DNA from: Acanthosoma haemorrhoidale
Taxonomy: Eukaryota > Arthropoda > Insecta > Hemiptera > Acanthosomatidae
NCBI GenBank assembly: GCA_930367205.1
Contig: OV884015.1
Span: 106,084,509-106,148,508, forward strand
Length of the DNA stretch: 64,000 nucleotides
Direction: 5' to 3'
In this document: positions 53,547 to 64,000 of the stretch, piece by piece
How positions within the stretch are numbered: position 1 is the stretch's first letter
How the letters are laid out: each line of letters starts with the position of its first letter
Notes under the pieces: model-generated
The model's database searches: none
Told to the model about the DNA's origin: nothing
The model's input: only the letters and a program-made list of their open reading frames with translations
Made by a program: the position numbers and the translations under genes

Positions 53547-54033
53547 GTGATCAATTGTAGTCTCATAATTAATATGTGAGCGGGGAAATATACCAAATAT
53601 TGCAGGTTCCAGAAAAAACTCTAGGTTTTTTTTATTGTTCCTTGGTGGCTAGAATGCACAGAAACCTTCGACACATTTTCAAGTCTACCTATTCTTTCAA
53701 AAAAACGTCATATTGTAAAAATAGTAAACAAATACAACGAATAATAAAACAAAAGGCCGTAGTTAGGAAAACGCACGTGGGAGAGCACTTACCATGAACA
53801 AATCAATTATGATACGGAATTTTTTCTACAGTAACGATAATATGTGACGACTGAAGGCGACAATTGAGTAAACAAATAATGTAAATACAGCTGAAGAAAA
53901 GTCCGACCTCCCCACCAACCCCGCTTCTGAGTTAACAGTGATTTTCTTGAAACTTGAGAGAAGTTAGAATTTTAGTGTTGCCAAAGATTGAGGCAGACTA
54001 GAAGGTGTGTGTTATGATCTGCCAAGACTTTCA

Positions 54034-54204
54034 AAGCACTAAGTACCAAGCACCACAGTTGATTATCTAAGTACGCAAGTGTGCCATGTGATTAAGCCGA
54101 GACAGGCTTTAAACACTAAGTAACAAGCACTACAGTTAATTATCTAAGTACGCAAGTGTGCCCTGTGATCAAGCAGAGACAGACTTTAAGCACTAAGTAC
54201 CAAG
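54034..54204. repeat. 77-bp tandem repeat, unit E
   Basis: 2.2 copies with several private changes (GGCTTTAAACAC, ACAGTTAATTATC), continued at 54800-54905. It is the most diverged of the 77-bp clusters. Confidence 0.83.
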
Positions 54205-54799
54205 CCGATATTTCCGATTTTAGTTCTTCCCTTAATTGATCAAACTTCCCACTCAAATCTTTTTGTTCTTTATTATTTTCTTTAAGTGCGTTATTTTGAC
54301 TGTTTAATTTTTGGTTTATTTCTTTATAATTTTCTTTAAGTGGGTTAAATTGACTGTTTAATTGGGCAAGGACCTGTTGCAACATCTTTGTCGTAGTGTT
54401 TTCACTCGGATTTACTGCAGGTTCGGGGTGTGGGTTCCCTGTTTTAGAGGCTGTGTTTGACCCAAAAGGTAGGCAGTATACCTGAATCTGACCTGGACCT
54501 ATTTGTGTACGTGTGTGTACAACAAATGTGAAATTATGAGAAAATATAAATTGTTAGTGGTTAGTACTAGTTATTATTCTAACATGCAATACCTCACAAT
54601 TCCTTTGGTTTCTTTAGAATTTTTTAAGTTAATCCCGGAGCGGCCCCCATTGAAACCTACCTTATTTTTTACCATTTATTTTTCTACTTTATTTGATCAA
54701 TTTACCTTAACTAATTTGGCAGGTCCGTCATGAGATTTTTAAATCAAATTGTTTTATGTCTTTGACATAGGAATTTATCCCGATTGAATCCCTGAGATT
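54205..54799 (-). pseudogene. 5' end of second LTR retroelement, unit E, longest open Gag part
   Basis: Here the Gag N-terminal part is open for 81 codons (54140-54385): MLQQVLAQLNSQFNPLK followed by ENYKEINQKLNSQNNALK and KEQKDLSGKFDQLREELK, a coiled coil. Other units have AATTTAATTATTTTC where this one has GTGGGTTAAATTG, which restores the frame. Its PBS-like sequence lies upstream as in unit A. It ends in the 77-bp repeat after residues SEIS. Confidence 0.62.
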
Positions 54800-57644
54800 A
54801 AGCCGAGACAGACTTTAATCACTAAGTACCAAGTACTACAGTTGATTATCTAAGTACGCAAGTGTGCCCTGTGATTAAGCCGAGACAGACTTTAAGAACT
54901 AAGTAATAATAATAAGAATCTGAGGTATTTTTCAATAGAATGATTTCTTCTTTTAATTTTGAATTTACATTATAATTATATTATTAAAATATTAAATGAT
55001 TAAAACAGTCCGCACATTTTGAGGACCCTACTTCCACACTTGGTCATTAGCACTGTAGCACTCTCTTAACCGCTATTTTCACGGTTAATTCGGTGTTGAT
55101 TATCACAGCGATGTGTCTGAAAGTCCATTTTGTTCTTACAACATTTTATCAAGGTTTATATCAACGCACATTTCCAGATTAGTGAAAATATATTTAAATA
55201 AATATTTATTTAAAGGAATTTACAATCTGCTCTAATAGGGCGTATATATATACATAGCCTGGGATTCCCCAGATTCATCAGGGAAATGTCCTTATTCGTT
55301 AAAAAGAATTCATGGATCAGGGATACAACCCCTTACTAACACTGCTCTTGCATCTTCGTCACTGGTGTGCAGTAACAGTGGAGACAATGAGAGACTACCT
55401 GTAGAAGAAGCCTGGGTAAGAACTCCAAAGGATGTTTTAGCATCAAAAGGTTTATTTACTAACGTTATTTTTAGTGGGGTCCTCCATTGTTTAAACCAGT
55501 AAGTCTAAATAGGGTTTAGTTTGGATTTGTACATGAGAATTTCGTTTTCAAATTTGGGATGTGATTTTTTGACTGAGAGACATGTTCCATGTTGGTCCGT
55601 TCTGAAGTTGGAATATTAGGTTTAGAACTGAATGTGTTGTGGGATGACCAAAAATAAAAAAAACCCTGCGAATAATAAATTGTTCCCATCATTCAATAAC
55701 ATAAATTAAATTAAACATAAAACCAGCAATGTACAGTAACTCTTTTTAGTTAGCAAGAGTTAAAATAAGGTTTGACAATCCTTAAAATGCAAAGTAAATC
55801 GAGCTAAGGAGCTTAAGAGGAGGAGGAGAGTGGAGAAGGTGAAGTTCAATATTGCTACAGCTGAAATACAATCCGGTGTTGTATATTAGAAGTTCCTTCC
55901 TCTGTAAATAAATTTCTTCCGTGTTGTTGAATATTGTCAACTAATAATATAATATGAATAAAACCTTATACTATCATTGAATATTGTTTTGTTTGTTATT
56001 GTGAATATATCTCTTAGATTTGGATTTATTAGTGTGTTTCAACATCCATCTTCTGTTGAAAATAGGATCTTAGAGTAAAGCGTGAGTAAAAATATTTTCT
56101 TAAAAATTAAAACTATTCTAAAACGTAAACTTTCCGTTTGGAAGATCTTTGTTGATGATGAAAAGAGATATATGGCCCGAGGACGATACAAACATCACAC
56201 AGTGCACTTCACAAATGGACTGAGCTTTACATTTGTAACAATTTGTATTCACAAATTTTTAAGAGATACCAATCATATAGCTGAGTGGTTAGCTTCACTG
56301 TTTGCAAGTTCACAAGTCTTTTGGGGCTTGTACACTTGTTAATTAAGTATTAAGCCCACTATCTCATTATTTAGTAGGGGTATGATGTTATAAGGAAAAT
56401 GCAGCGGAAGCTAGTTTTTTTGTTAAATTAGGAATGACAAAACGAATGAAATATGGATAAATAATCTTATATTTAGCATTAAAATAAAACAGTAATCACT
56501 ATACTTTATATACATTACATATAACATGAATAATAATAAATCATATAATTTTATAAAATATTTCTTACATTATTAATTTTTACATAGCAGTTTATGAAAT
56601 TTCTATGATTAAATTGCATGAATTGTTCCCTTTTAATTTTTTATTAAATTATGACATTATATAATTCGGGAAGTAGGACAAGTAATACACAAATACAATA
56701 AAAATCGTCATCATGGCAATAAAAGCCTTAGCATATACATCGGTCTGACAATACGGTTATAAGACAACGTACTAATAAATCCCAGACATACTTGAAGGTT
56801 AATAAAAAAAATTATTTGATAATAATTCAATTAGTATATGATAATGATTTGGGGTACAAAAAATAATTGGAATACAAATATTTTAGGCTCATGACGTCAT
56901 GATATATCTTGATTGTTAAAGTTTGTGAAGTCTGTTGTTGTCTGCATGAAGATAACTAAATGAAGTCTGCTGATAGGCTGCTAAGTAGTACGAGCCTTCG
57001 ACATCTGCAATAGTGATACAAATTAGTTATAAATGCAAAATAAGAATAAAATAAATAGAAAATCTTCTTATGACTAATGATTTCATATCATCCTCATAAT
57101 TTAAAAATGGTTTATACCAAAAATAGAGAAAAATTCGTCCATATCTTTTGAAATCGTTGTACATTATTTCATTTACTAAAATAAATCGAAAAAATTTTAC
57201 CTTTAAATTTGATGATATGATTGTAGTTGTGATCACCAGTGATCCAGGTGGGATGACTCCGTGCTCTTTGGACGGTGGAGTTTCATGTATACATCATGTC
57301 CACATAATGCCAATAATGAATTTTTTCAGGCTCCTTACTAGATAGTTAGGGTCACTAGGCAGATGAGGTATTCATTTTTTTTCTGAAATAAATTTGGTTA
57401 TACATACAAAGTCATATTACAATAAATATAAAAAAATCTTCTAATATGAAAACAGTTTAATATCATCCTTATAAATAAAAAAAGCTAATTCAAAATATAA
57501 ATAAAAGTTGGTAACATAATTTTGCGTAAAAAAATCATGCATATGTACGTATGTAAAACAGTTATATAAGTTGAGGGAATCAACTGATATCGGTTTCAAA
57601 TTATCACTTCTATCTACAGACTCTAATTACAACTTTAAAAACTT

Positions 57645-59811
57645 TCAGTATCTCTTATCAATGTAACCTTTCTCAAATACTATACTGTACTTAACTATAA
57701 ATCTTTCTATTTTCATATCATCTAATTTTATTTTGAACCCGTCTTCTTCGATATGTTCATTAAAATTCACTTTAACTTCTTCATTTTTTTCTTTCTTCTT
57801 CTCTGTATTTCTTGTTTCATCTTCTTTCTTCTGTATTATTTGTAGATTCTCATTATGGATTAATCTAAACATTTTTATAATATCTAATCCTTTAAGAAAA
57901 TCTTCAAAATAATCTCTCTTGACAATGAACACATCAACATATTTTCTATGTCAAAAATGTTTAATTTTTGAGTTACTAAACTTTTTTTTCACACCATTGA
58001 CTGTTTTTAAAAGTATCTTATTTACTTCTTCTGTCTTTTTCTTTATATTAGTTAATTTTGAATTTATTATAGAGCATTGGGATCCTGGATCGGATGTCCC
58101 ATTTACCTGTTACTTCTCTTTTTATGATATTTTTACTTTAATCAATGGTGTGGTTATTCGTTTTTATGTTCAGTAATTAGATCTACTTCTAATACTAAGT
58201 TGCTTCCTATTATTCTAGTTTCATTTTTTATCTATTTTAAACCGGCATGAAGCATCTTCATGATCCCTGATACAATTGTTTAATTGTTCACAGTTATTCC
58301 ATGGATTTTTCCCTTGAAATTTGTTTTTACTGTACAGGTTTTCCATTTTTCTTTGTTATGAATTTTTTTTGTTCACTAGGCCCTCACATTTTTTAATTTT
58401 ATAAAATATTCTAGATGAATTATCACGTTTTTCTTGATCTATCTTTTTTCTGATAAAGTAGGTAAACCTGCAGTTAGTGCATGGATTTTTCTCTTGAAAT
58501 TTTTTTTTACTCTACAGGTTTTTCATTTTTCTTTGTTATGAATTTTTTTTGTCACTAGGCCCTCACATTTTCTAATTTTATAAAATATTCTAGATGAATT
58601 ATCACGTTTTTCTTGATCTATCTTTTTTCTGATAAAGTAGGTAAACCTGCAGTTAGTGCATGGATTTTTCTCTTGAAATTTTTTTTTACTCTACAGGTTT
58701 TTCATTTTTCTTTGTTATGAATTTTTTTTGTTCACTAGGCCCTCACATTTTTTAATTTTATAAAATATTCTAGATGAATTATCACGTTTTTCTTGATCTA
58801 TCTTTTTTCTGATAAAGTAGGTAAACCTGCAGTTAGTGCATGGATTTTTCTCTTGAAATTTTTTTTTACTCTACAGGTTTTTCATTTTTCTTTGTTATGA
58901 ATTTTTTTTGTCACTAGGCCCTCACATTTTCTAATTTTATAAAATATTCTAGATGAATTATCACGTTTTTCTTGATCTATCTTTTTTCTGATAAAGCAGG
59001 TAAACCTGCAGTTAGTGCATGGATTTTTCTCTTGAAATTTTTTTTTACTCTACAGGTTTTTCATTTTTCTTTGTTATGAATTTTTTTTGTTCACTAGGCC
59101 CTCACATTTTTTAATTTTATAAAATATTCTAGATGAATTATCACGTTTTTCTTGATCTATCTTTTTTCTGATAAAGTAGGTAAACCTGCAGTTAGTGCAT
59201 GGATTTTTCTCTTGAAATTTTTTTTTACTCTACAGGTTTTTCATTTTTCTTTGTTATGAATTTTTTTTGTCACTAGGCCCTCACATTTTCTAATTTTATA
59301 AAATATTCTAGATGAATTATCACGTTTTTCTTGATCTATCTTTTTTCTGATAAAGTAGGTAAACCTGCAGTTAGTGCATGGATTTTTCTCTTGAAATTTT
59401 TTTTTACTCTACAGGTTTTTCATTTTTCTTTGTTATGAATTTTTTTTTTTCACTAGGCCCTCACATTTTATAATTTTATAAAATATTCTAGATGAATTAT
59501 CACGTTATTCTTGATCTATCTTTTTTCTGATAAAGTAGGTAAACCTGCTATAAGCTATTATAAAGATATAAGCATCACTAAAGACTGTTTAGCATTTGAG
59601 TTCTTGCATGTAAGCTTCTCAATCATAAACTTTTCTGCTATATGTTTTAAATTTAGTTGATTCTCTTTCTTCTGTGTGGATTCAATCTTATTTTTTCTCA
59701 TGATTGTTCCGCATTTAAATCATCAAAATACATTGTTTTCATTTTCTCTGTTAATGTAATCCACACTGTCTTCTCTTGACCTCTCTTACTAAAACTATTT
59801 TTCAGTCTTTT
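57645..59811 (-). pseudogene. Broken Ty3/Gypsy relict, unit F
   Basis: Same pieces as in unit A, with the NFNEHIEEDG form of the linker. The gag region is stretched by the seven-copy minisatellite. Confidence 0.83.
58300..59548 (-). repeat. 180-bp minisatellite, unit F (7 copies, dimeric pattern)
   Basis: Monomer marks CAGTTAGTGC at 58471, 58650, 58830, 59009, 59189 and 59368 are spaced 179, 180, 179, 180 and 179 bp. Two monomer types alternate: one has TTTGTCACTAGG with CATTTTCTAATTTT, the other TTTGTTCACTAGG with CATTTTTTAATTTT. The amplified block is thus a dimer of about 359 bp. Confidence 0.88.
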
Positions 59812-60879
59812 ATAAATATAATTATTTTATAAAGTTGGTAACAAAATTGTGCGAACAATAATCATGCATATATCTTTATCTATCATTTATATTATTTACT
59901 TATATTATAAGAATAAAATCTTCTCATACGAAGGCAGTTTAATATCAAACTTATGAATAAAAAAAAGTTTGCTAAAAAAATAAATAAAAGCTGAAAAAAT
60001 ATTTTGCGTACAAAAATCATGCATATATATTTTGCTATCAATTATATTATTTACTTATATTATAAAAAAACAAATATTCTCATAAGAACACAGTCCATTA
60101 TAATCTTTATAAATAAATAAATCGTTATTCATCTTAAGGTAAAAAATTCATATTGTGCTTAAAAATAAAAAAAGTTTATTCAAGTAATAAATAAAAACAT
60201 TATACTTACAAATATCATGCATATATATCTATCATTTATATTATTTACTTATATGGTAAGAAAAAAAATGTCTCATGCGAAAACAGTTTAATATCATCCT
60301 TATATATCAAGAAATTGTTATATATAAAAATAAAAAGAAAAATTGGTTAAAAAAAATGGTTATAAAAATCATGCATGTATATATATCTATCATTCATATC
60401 ATTATTTACTTTCTCACTACTATTATACTCACTCATTACTATATATATGATTTCTCATAGGACAACAGTTAATTATCATCCTTAATAATCAAATAAGATT
60501 ATTCAATAATTTATACCCAACAGATTTCCAGATATTGACACCACGACTCTAACTGTTTTTTAGGAGTGAACTATTCCAGAGACGAAGATACTTGCTATCT
60601 TAACTACAGGCCACTACGATACACCATACAGACCACAGATGTTGGTAGGCTAGGGGAAGTAGAAGGGTTAAGTCTTTGAAATATTGACCGAACCTTTTTG
60701 ACCTAATGACAACTATCAATATGTTAAAATAAATTACCGTAAGACCATAAAATTATATCTTTCAGAGACCGTAAGCTTAACCATAGCAATGAAGACTATA
60801 TCCAATTTTTATGAGATTATACAAAATTTTATTTCACCAGGACCATATTTAATTGAACGCAGCAGAATTAATCTCTAGC

Positions 60880-61374
60880 CTAATCAATCGTAACAATGTT
60901 AACCTTAAGTAGTCCTGGATTCTTCTCATAAAACTCCACACCCCTATCAGAAAGCCATGCTGAAATTGCTGGCTTAAGTTTAGGCTGTCCATCAAGGGAG
61001 TGCAACCCTCTACCCGTTATAACAGAAACAAAAGTGGTCTTACGACCGGAATCTCGAAGCCTGGAAGTGACTTCATCTATGAAGAGGTCAAGTACGTCCA
61101 GAGCTTCGGACACGAATAGGAAATGCAAATCTAAACGTGTCCATGTATCATTCACATGATACCTAATAATCGACCTAGCAGACAAAGGCCTAATCCTTCT
61201 ACCTCCCTCGGTACTCCACCTGGTCTTTGTGTAAGGCGGTTGATCTAAAGGTGTGAGGAAGCAAATAGCTTCGTCTACGGAATCGTTCACTCCGGCTAAA
61301 ACAAAAGTTAGTGTTTGTTCGTCCATGTCTGGGAATCTGTCGGATAAATAAGTTAACGAAGTAGACTTACTCAT
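60880..61374 (-). CDS. CUE-Smr domain protein, unit F copy, 164 aa (possible 190 aa)
   Basis: Majority protein from the ATG at 61374; open frame extends to an ATG at 61452 as in unit E. It shares with unit E the altered block directly upstream of the ATG (seven substitutions and 2 bp extra within about 50 bp compared with units A to D), although the coding sequence is unchanged. Confidence 0.7.
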   Translation of the reverse strand: MSKSTSLTYLSDRFPDMDEQTLTFVLAGVNDSVDEAICFLTPLDQPPYTKTRWSTEGGRRIRPLSARSIIRYHVNDTWTRLDLHFLFVSEALDVLDLFIDEVTSRLRDSGRKTTFVSVITGRGLHSLDGQPKLKPAISAWLSDRGVEFYEKNPGLLKVNIVTID

Positions 61375-61375
61375 T

Positions 61376-61705
61376 ATGACGATGAAGATTGGTACACACT
61401 GTATCCAAAATGTGCACTCTTTAAAAGTCAGAGCTGGACTGACTGAAATCATAGGAAAGTTTGCAAGTGACGGTGGAGTGGGGGACCCAGGTACCGAAAT
61501 TCTTTATATTGGCAAACCCTCACCCAGGTATAAACATCTTTTGACTTGGTATAAATGTCTAAAAAAGACGATTTCTCTTTACTTCTATTTTTTTTTATAC
61601 ATGGAAAGAAACTACTATTTTTTTAATTTGAATTCAAAACCGAGGTTAATACTTCTGTTTTACAGAAGACCTAAAGGAGAATTATTTCGGGCACGAATAA
61701 TATAA
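61376..61705 (+). CDS. Candidate two-exon small gene opposite the CUE-Smr start, unit F
   Basis: As in unit E: exon 1 61376-61527, intron 61528-61665, exon 2 61666-61705. It differs from unit E by one residue (RARII for RGRII). Unrecognised; low confidence. Confidence 0.25.
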   Translation: MTMKIGTHCIQNVHSLKVRAGLTEIIGKFASDGGVGDPGTEILYIGKPSPRYKHLLTWYKCLKKTISLYFYFFLYMERNYYFFNLNSKPRLILLFYRRPKGELFRARII

Positions 61706-62191
61706 GTGATCAATTGTAGTCTCATAATTAATATGTGAGCGGGGAAATATACCAAATATTGCAGGTTCCAGAAAAAACTCTAGGTTTTTTTATTGTTCCT
61801 TGGTGGCTAGAATGCACAGAAACCTTCGACACATTTTCAAGTCTACCTATTCTTTCAAAAAAACGTCATATTGTAAAAATAGTAAACAAATACAACGAAT
61901 AATAAAACAAAAGGCCGTAGTTAGTAAAACGCACGTGGGAGAGCACTTACCATGAACAAATCAATTATGATACGGAATTTTTTCTACAGTATCGATAATA
62001 TGTGACGACTGAAGGCGACAATTGTGTAAACAAATAATGTAAATACAGCTGAAGAAAAGTCCGACCTCCCCACCAACCCCGCTTCTGAGTTAACAGTGAT
62101 TTTCTTGAAACTTGAGAGAAGTTAGAATTTTAGTTTTGCCAAAGATTGAGGCAGACTAGAAGGTGTGTGTCATGATCTGCCAAGACTTTCA

Positions 62192-62362
62192 AAGCACTAA
62201 GTACCAAGCACCACAGTTGATTATCTAAGTACGCAAGTGTGCCATGTGATTAAGCCGAGACAGACTTTAAGCACTAAGTAACAAGCACTACAGTTGATTA
62301 TCTAAGTACGCAAGTGCGCCCTGTGATTAAGCAGAGACAGACTTTAAGCACTAAGTACCAAG
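62192..62362. repeat. 77-bp tandem repeat, unit F
   Basis: 2.2 copies, continued at 62969-63064; no TAA microsatellite at the right end, as in units C and D. Confidence 0.83.
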
Positions 62363-62968
62363 CCGATATTTCCGATTTTAGTTCTTCCCTTAATTGATCA
62401 AACTTCCCGCTCAACTCTTTTTGTTCTTTATTATTTTCTTTAAGTGCGTTACTTTGACTGTTTAATTTTTCGTTTATTTCTTTATTATTTTCTTTTAATT
62501 TAATTATTTTCTGTTAAATTGACTGTTTAATTGGGCAAGGACCTGTTGCAACATATTTGTCGTAGTGTTTTCACTCGGATTTACTTTGGGTTCGGGGTGT
62601 GGGTTCCCTGTTTTAGAGGCTGCGTTTGACCCAAAAGGTAGGCAGTATACCTGAATCTGACCTGGACATATTTGTTTTCGTGTGTGTACAACAAATGTGA
62701 AATTATGAGAAAATATAAATTGTTAGTGGTTAGTACTAGTTATTATTCTAACATGCAATACCTCACAATTCCTTTGGTTTCTTTAGAATTTTTTCAGTTA
62801 ATCCCGGAGCGGCCCCCATTGAAACCTACCTTATTTTTTACCATTTATTTTTCTACTTTATTTGATCAATTTACCTTAACTAATTTGGCAGGTCCGTCAT
62901 GAGATTTTTAAATCAAATTGTTTTATGTCTTTGACATAGGAATTTATCCCGATTGAATCCCTGAGATT
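62363..62968 (-). pseudogene. 5' end of second LTR retroelement, unit F
   Basis: Same parts as in unit A, frame interrupted in the coiled coil. Private changes include TTTTTTCAGTTAATCCC just before the PBS-like sequence. Confidence 0.57.
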
Positions 62969-63401
62969 AAGCCGAGACAGACTTTAATCACTAAGTACCA
63001 AGCACTACAGTTGATTATCTAAGTACGCAAGTGTGCCCTGTGATTAAGCCAAGACAGACTTTAATAATCTGACGTATTTTTCAATAGAATGATTTCTTCT
63101 TTTAATTTTGAATTTACATTATAATTATATTATTAAAATATTAAATGATTAAAACAGTCCGCACATTTTGAGGACCCTACTTCCACACTTGGTCATTAGC
63201 ACTGTAGCACTCTCTTAACCGCTATTTTCACGATTAATCCGGTGTTGATTATCACAGCGATGTGTCTGAAAGTCCATTTTGTTCTTACAACATTTTATCA
63301 AGGTTTATATCAACGCACATTTCCAGATTAGTGAAAATATATTTAAATAAATATTTATTTAAAGGAATTTACAATCTGCTCTAATAGGGCGTATATATAT
63401 A

Positions 63402-64000
63402 CATATCCTGGGATTCCCCAGATTCATCAGGGAAATGTCCTTATTCGTTAAAAAGAATTCATGGATCAGGGATACAACCCCTTACTAACACTGCTCTTGC
63501 ATCTTCGTCACTGGTGTGCAGTAACAGTGGAGACAATGAGAGACTACCTGTAGAAGAAGCCTGGGTAAGAACTCCAAAGGATGTTTTAGCATCAAAAGGT
63601 TTATTTACTAACGTTATTTTTAGTGGGGCCCTCCATTGTTTAAACCAGTAAGTCTAAATAGGGTTTAGTTTGGATTTGTACATGAGAATTTCGTTTTCAA
63701 ATTTGGGATGTGATTTTTTGACTGAGAGACATGTTCCATGTTGGTCCGTTCTGAAGTTGGAATATTAGGTTTAGAACTGAATGTGTTGTGGGATGACCAA
63801 AAATAAAAAAAAACCCTGCGAATAATAAATTGTTCCCATCATTCAATAACATAAATTAAATTAAACATAAAACCAGCAATGTACAGTAACTCTTTTTAGT
63901 TAGCAAGAGTTAAAATAAGGTTTGACAATCCTTAAAATGCAAAGTAAATCGAGCTAAGGAGCTTAAGAGGAGGAGGAGAGTGGAGAAGGTGAAGTTCAAT
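63402..64000. repeat. Array unit G, first 0.6 kb only
   Basis: Start of a further unit (CATATCCTGGG variant of the start motif), matching the gene-free first block of the other units up to the window end. It shows that the array continues to the right. Confidence 0.9.

Larger units (their letters stand above)
48095..55252. repeat. Array unit E (7.16 kb)
   Basis: Standard layout: 48095-49864 no recognised gene; 49865-50484 AT-rich; relict 50485-51652 with a private 102-bp deletion; AT-rich repeats to 52350; CUE-Smr 52721-53215; spacer to 54033; 77-bp repeats and LTR relict 54034-54905; tail to 55252. Its right half belongs to a distinct sequence type shared in part with unit F around the gene start. 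Confidence 0.9.
55253..63401. repeat. Array unit F (8.15 kb, expanded minisatellite)
   Basis: Standard layout: 55253-57024 no recognised gene; 57025-57644 AT-rich; relict 57645-59811; AT-rich repeats to 60510; CUE-Smr 60880-61374; spacer to 62191; 77-bp repeats and LTR relict 62192-63064; tail to 63401. The extra length over units D and E is due to five additional 180-bp monomers. Confidence 0.9.

Noticed and set aside
58300..59548. Regular repeats considered as a CRISPR-like array
   Set aside because: Monomers are contiguous 180-bp tandem copies without unique spacers and derive from gag; the context is an animal genome.

Overview
The window looks like repeat-rich nuclear DNA of an arthropod, most likely an insect. 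It is AT-rich, its only long reading frames are retrotransposon genes of animal type (Ty3/Gypsy LTR element, LOA/I-group and Jockey-like non-LTR elements, one with a DUF4780-type ORF1), and there is no bacterial gene organisation. The species cannot be named from sequence alone.

The backbone is a head-to-tail tandem array of a unit of about 7.2 kb. Unit starts, marked by the motif CATAGCCTGGGATT after a short TA run, lie near 7513, 24897, 36438, 40840, 48095, 55253 and 63402, giving units A to G (G is cut by the window end). In plus-strand order each full unit holds: about 1.8 kb with no recognised gene; AT-rich degenerate repeats wrapped around a broken minus-strand Ty3/Gypsy relict, in which a 180-bp gag-derived minisatellite has expanded (2 to 7 copies); a minus-strand 164-codon gene predicted to encode a CUE domain plus an Smr domain; a spacer with a possible splice donor; a 77-bp tandem repeat interrupted by the 5' end of a second LTR retroelement; and a 22-bp palindrome before the next unit.

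Younger mobile elements interrupt the array. A minus-strand Ty3/Gypsy element sits in the TA run between units (14783-24890) and is itself split between reverse transcriptase and RNase H by a complete two-ORF LOA/I-group non-LTR element (16689-22077). The same nested pair, cut by the window start, precedes unit A (1-7506), so the nest plus one unit forms a 17.4-kb higher-order repeat. A 5'-truncated Jockey-like element lies near the end of unit B (34059-36368) with a 12-bp target duplication. Unit C carries a deletion of about 2.86 kb that removes the relict and most of the CUE-Smr gene; unit B carries an internal 1588-bp duplication.

The most interesting signal is the tandem amplification of the CUE-Smr gene. 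Its domain pair is that of the no-go-decay endonuclease group (yeast Cue2, worm NONU-1, vertebrate N4BP2). Five complete copies encode the same protein apart from one residue in unit A, while the flanks carry substitutions, deletions and array-length changes, including a dense cluster of differences directly upstream of the start codon in units E and F. Comparisons between copies were made by eye.
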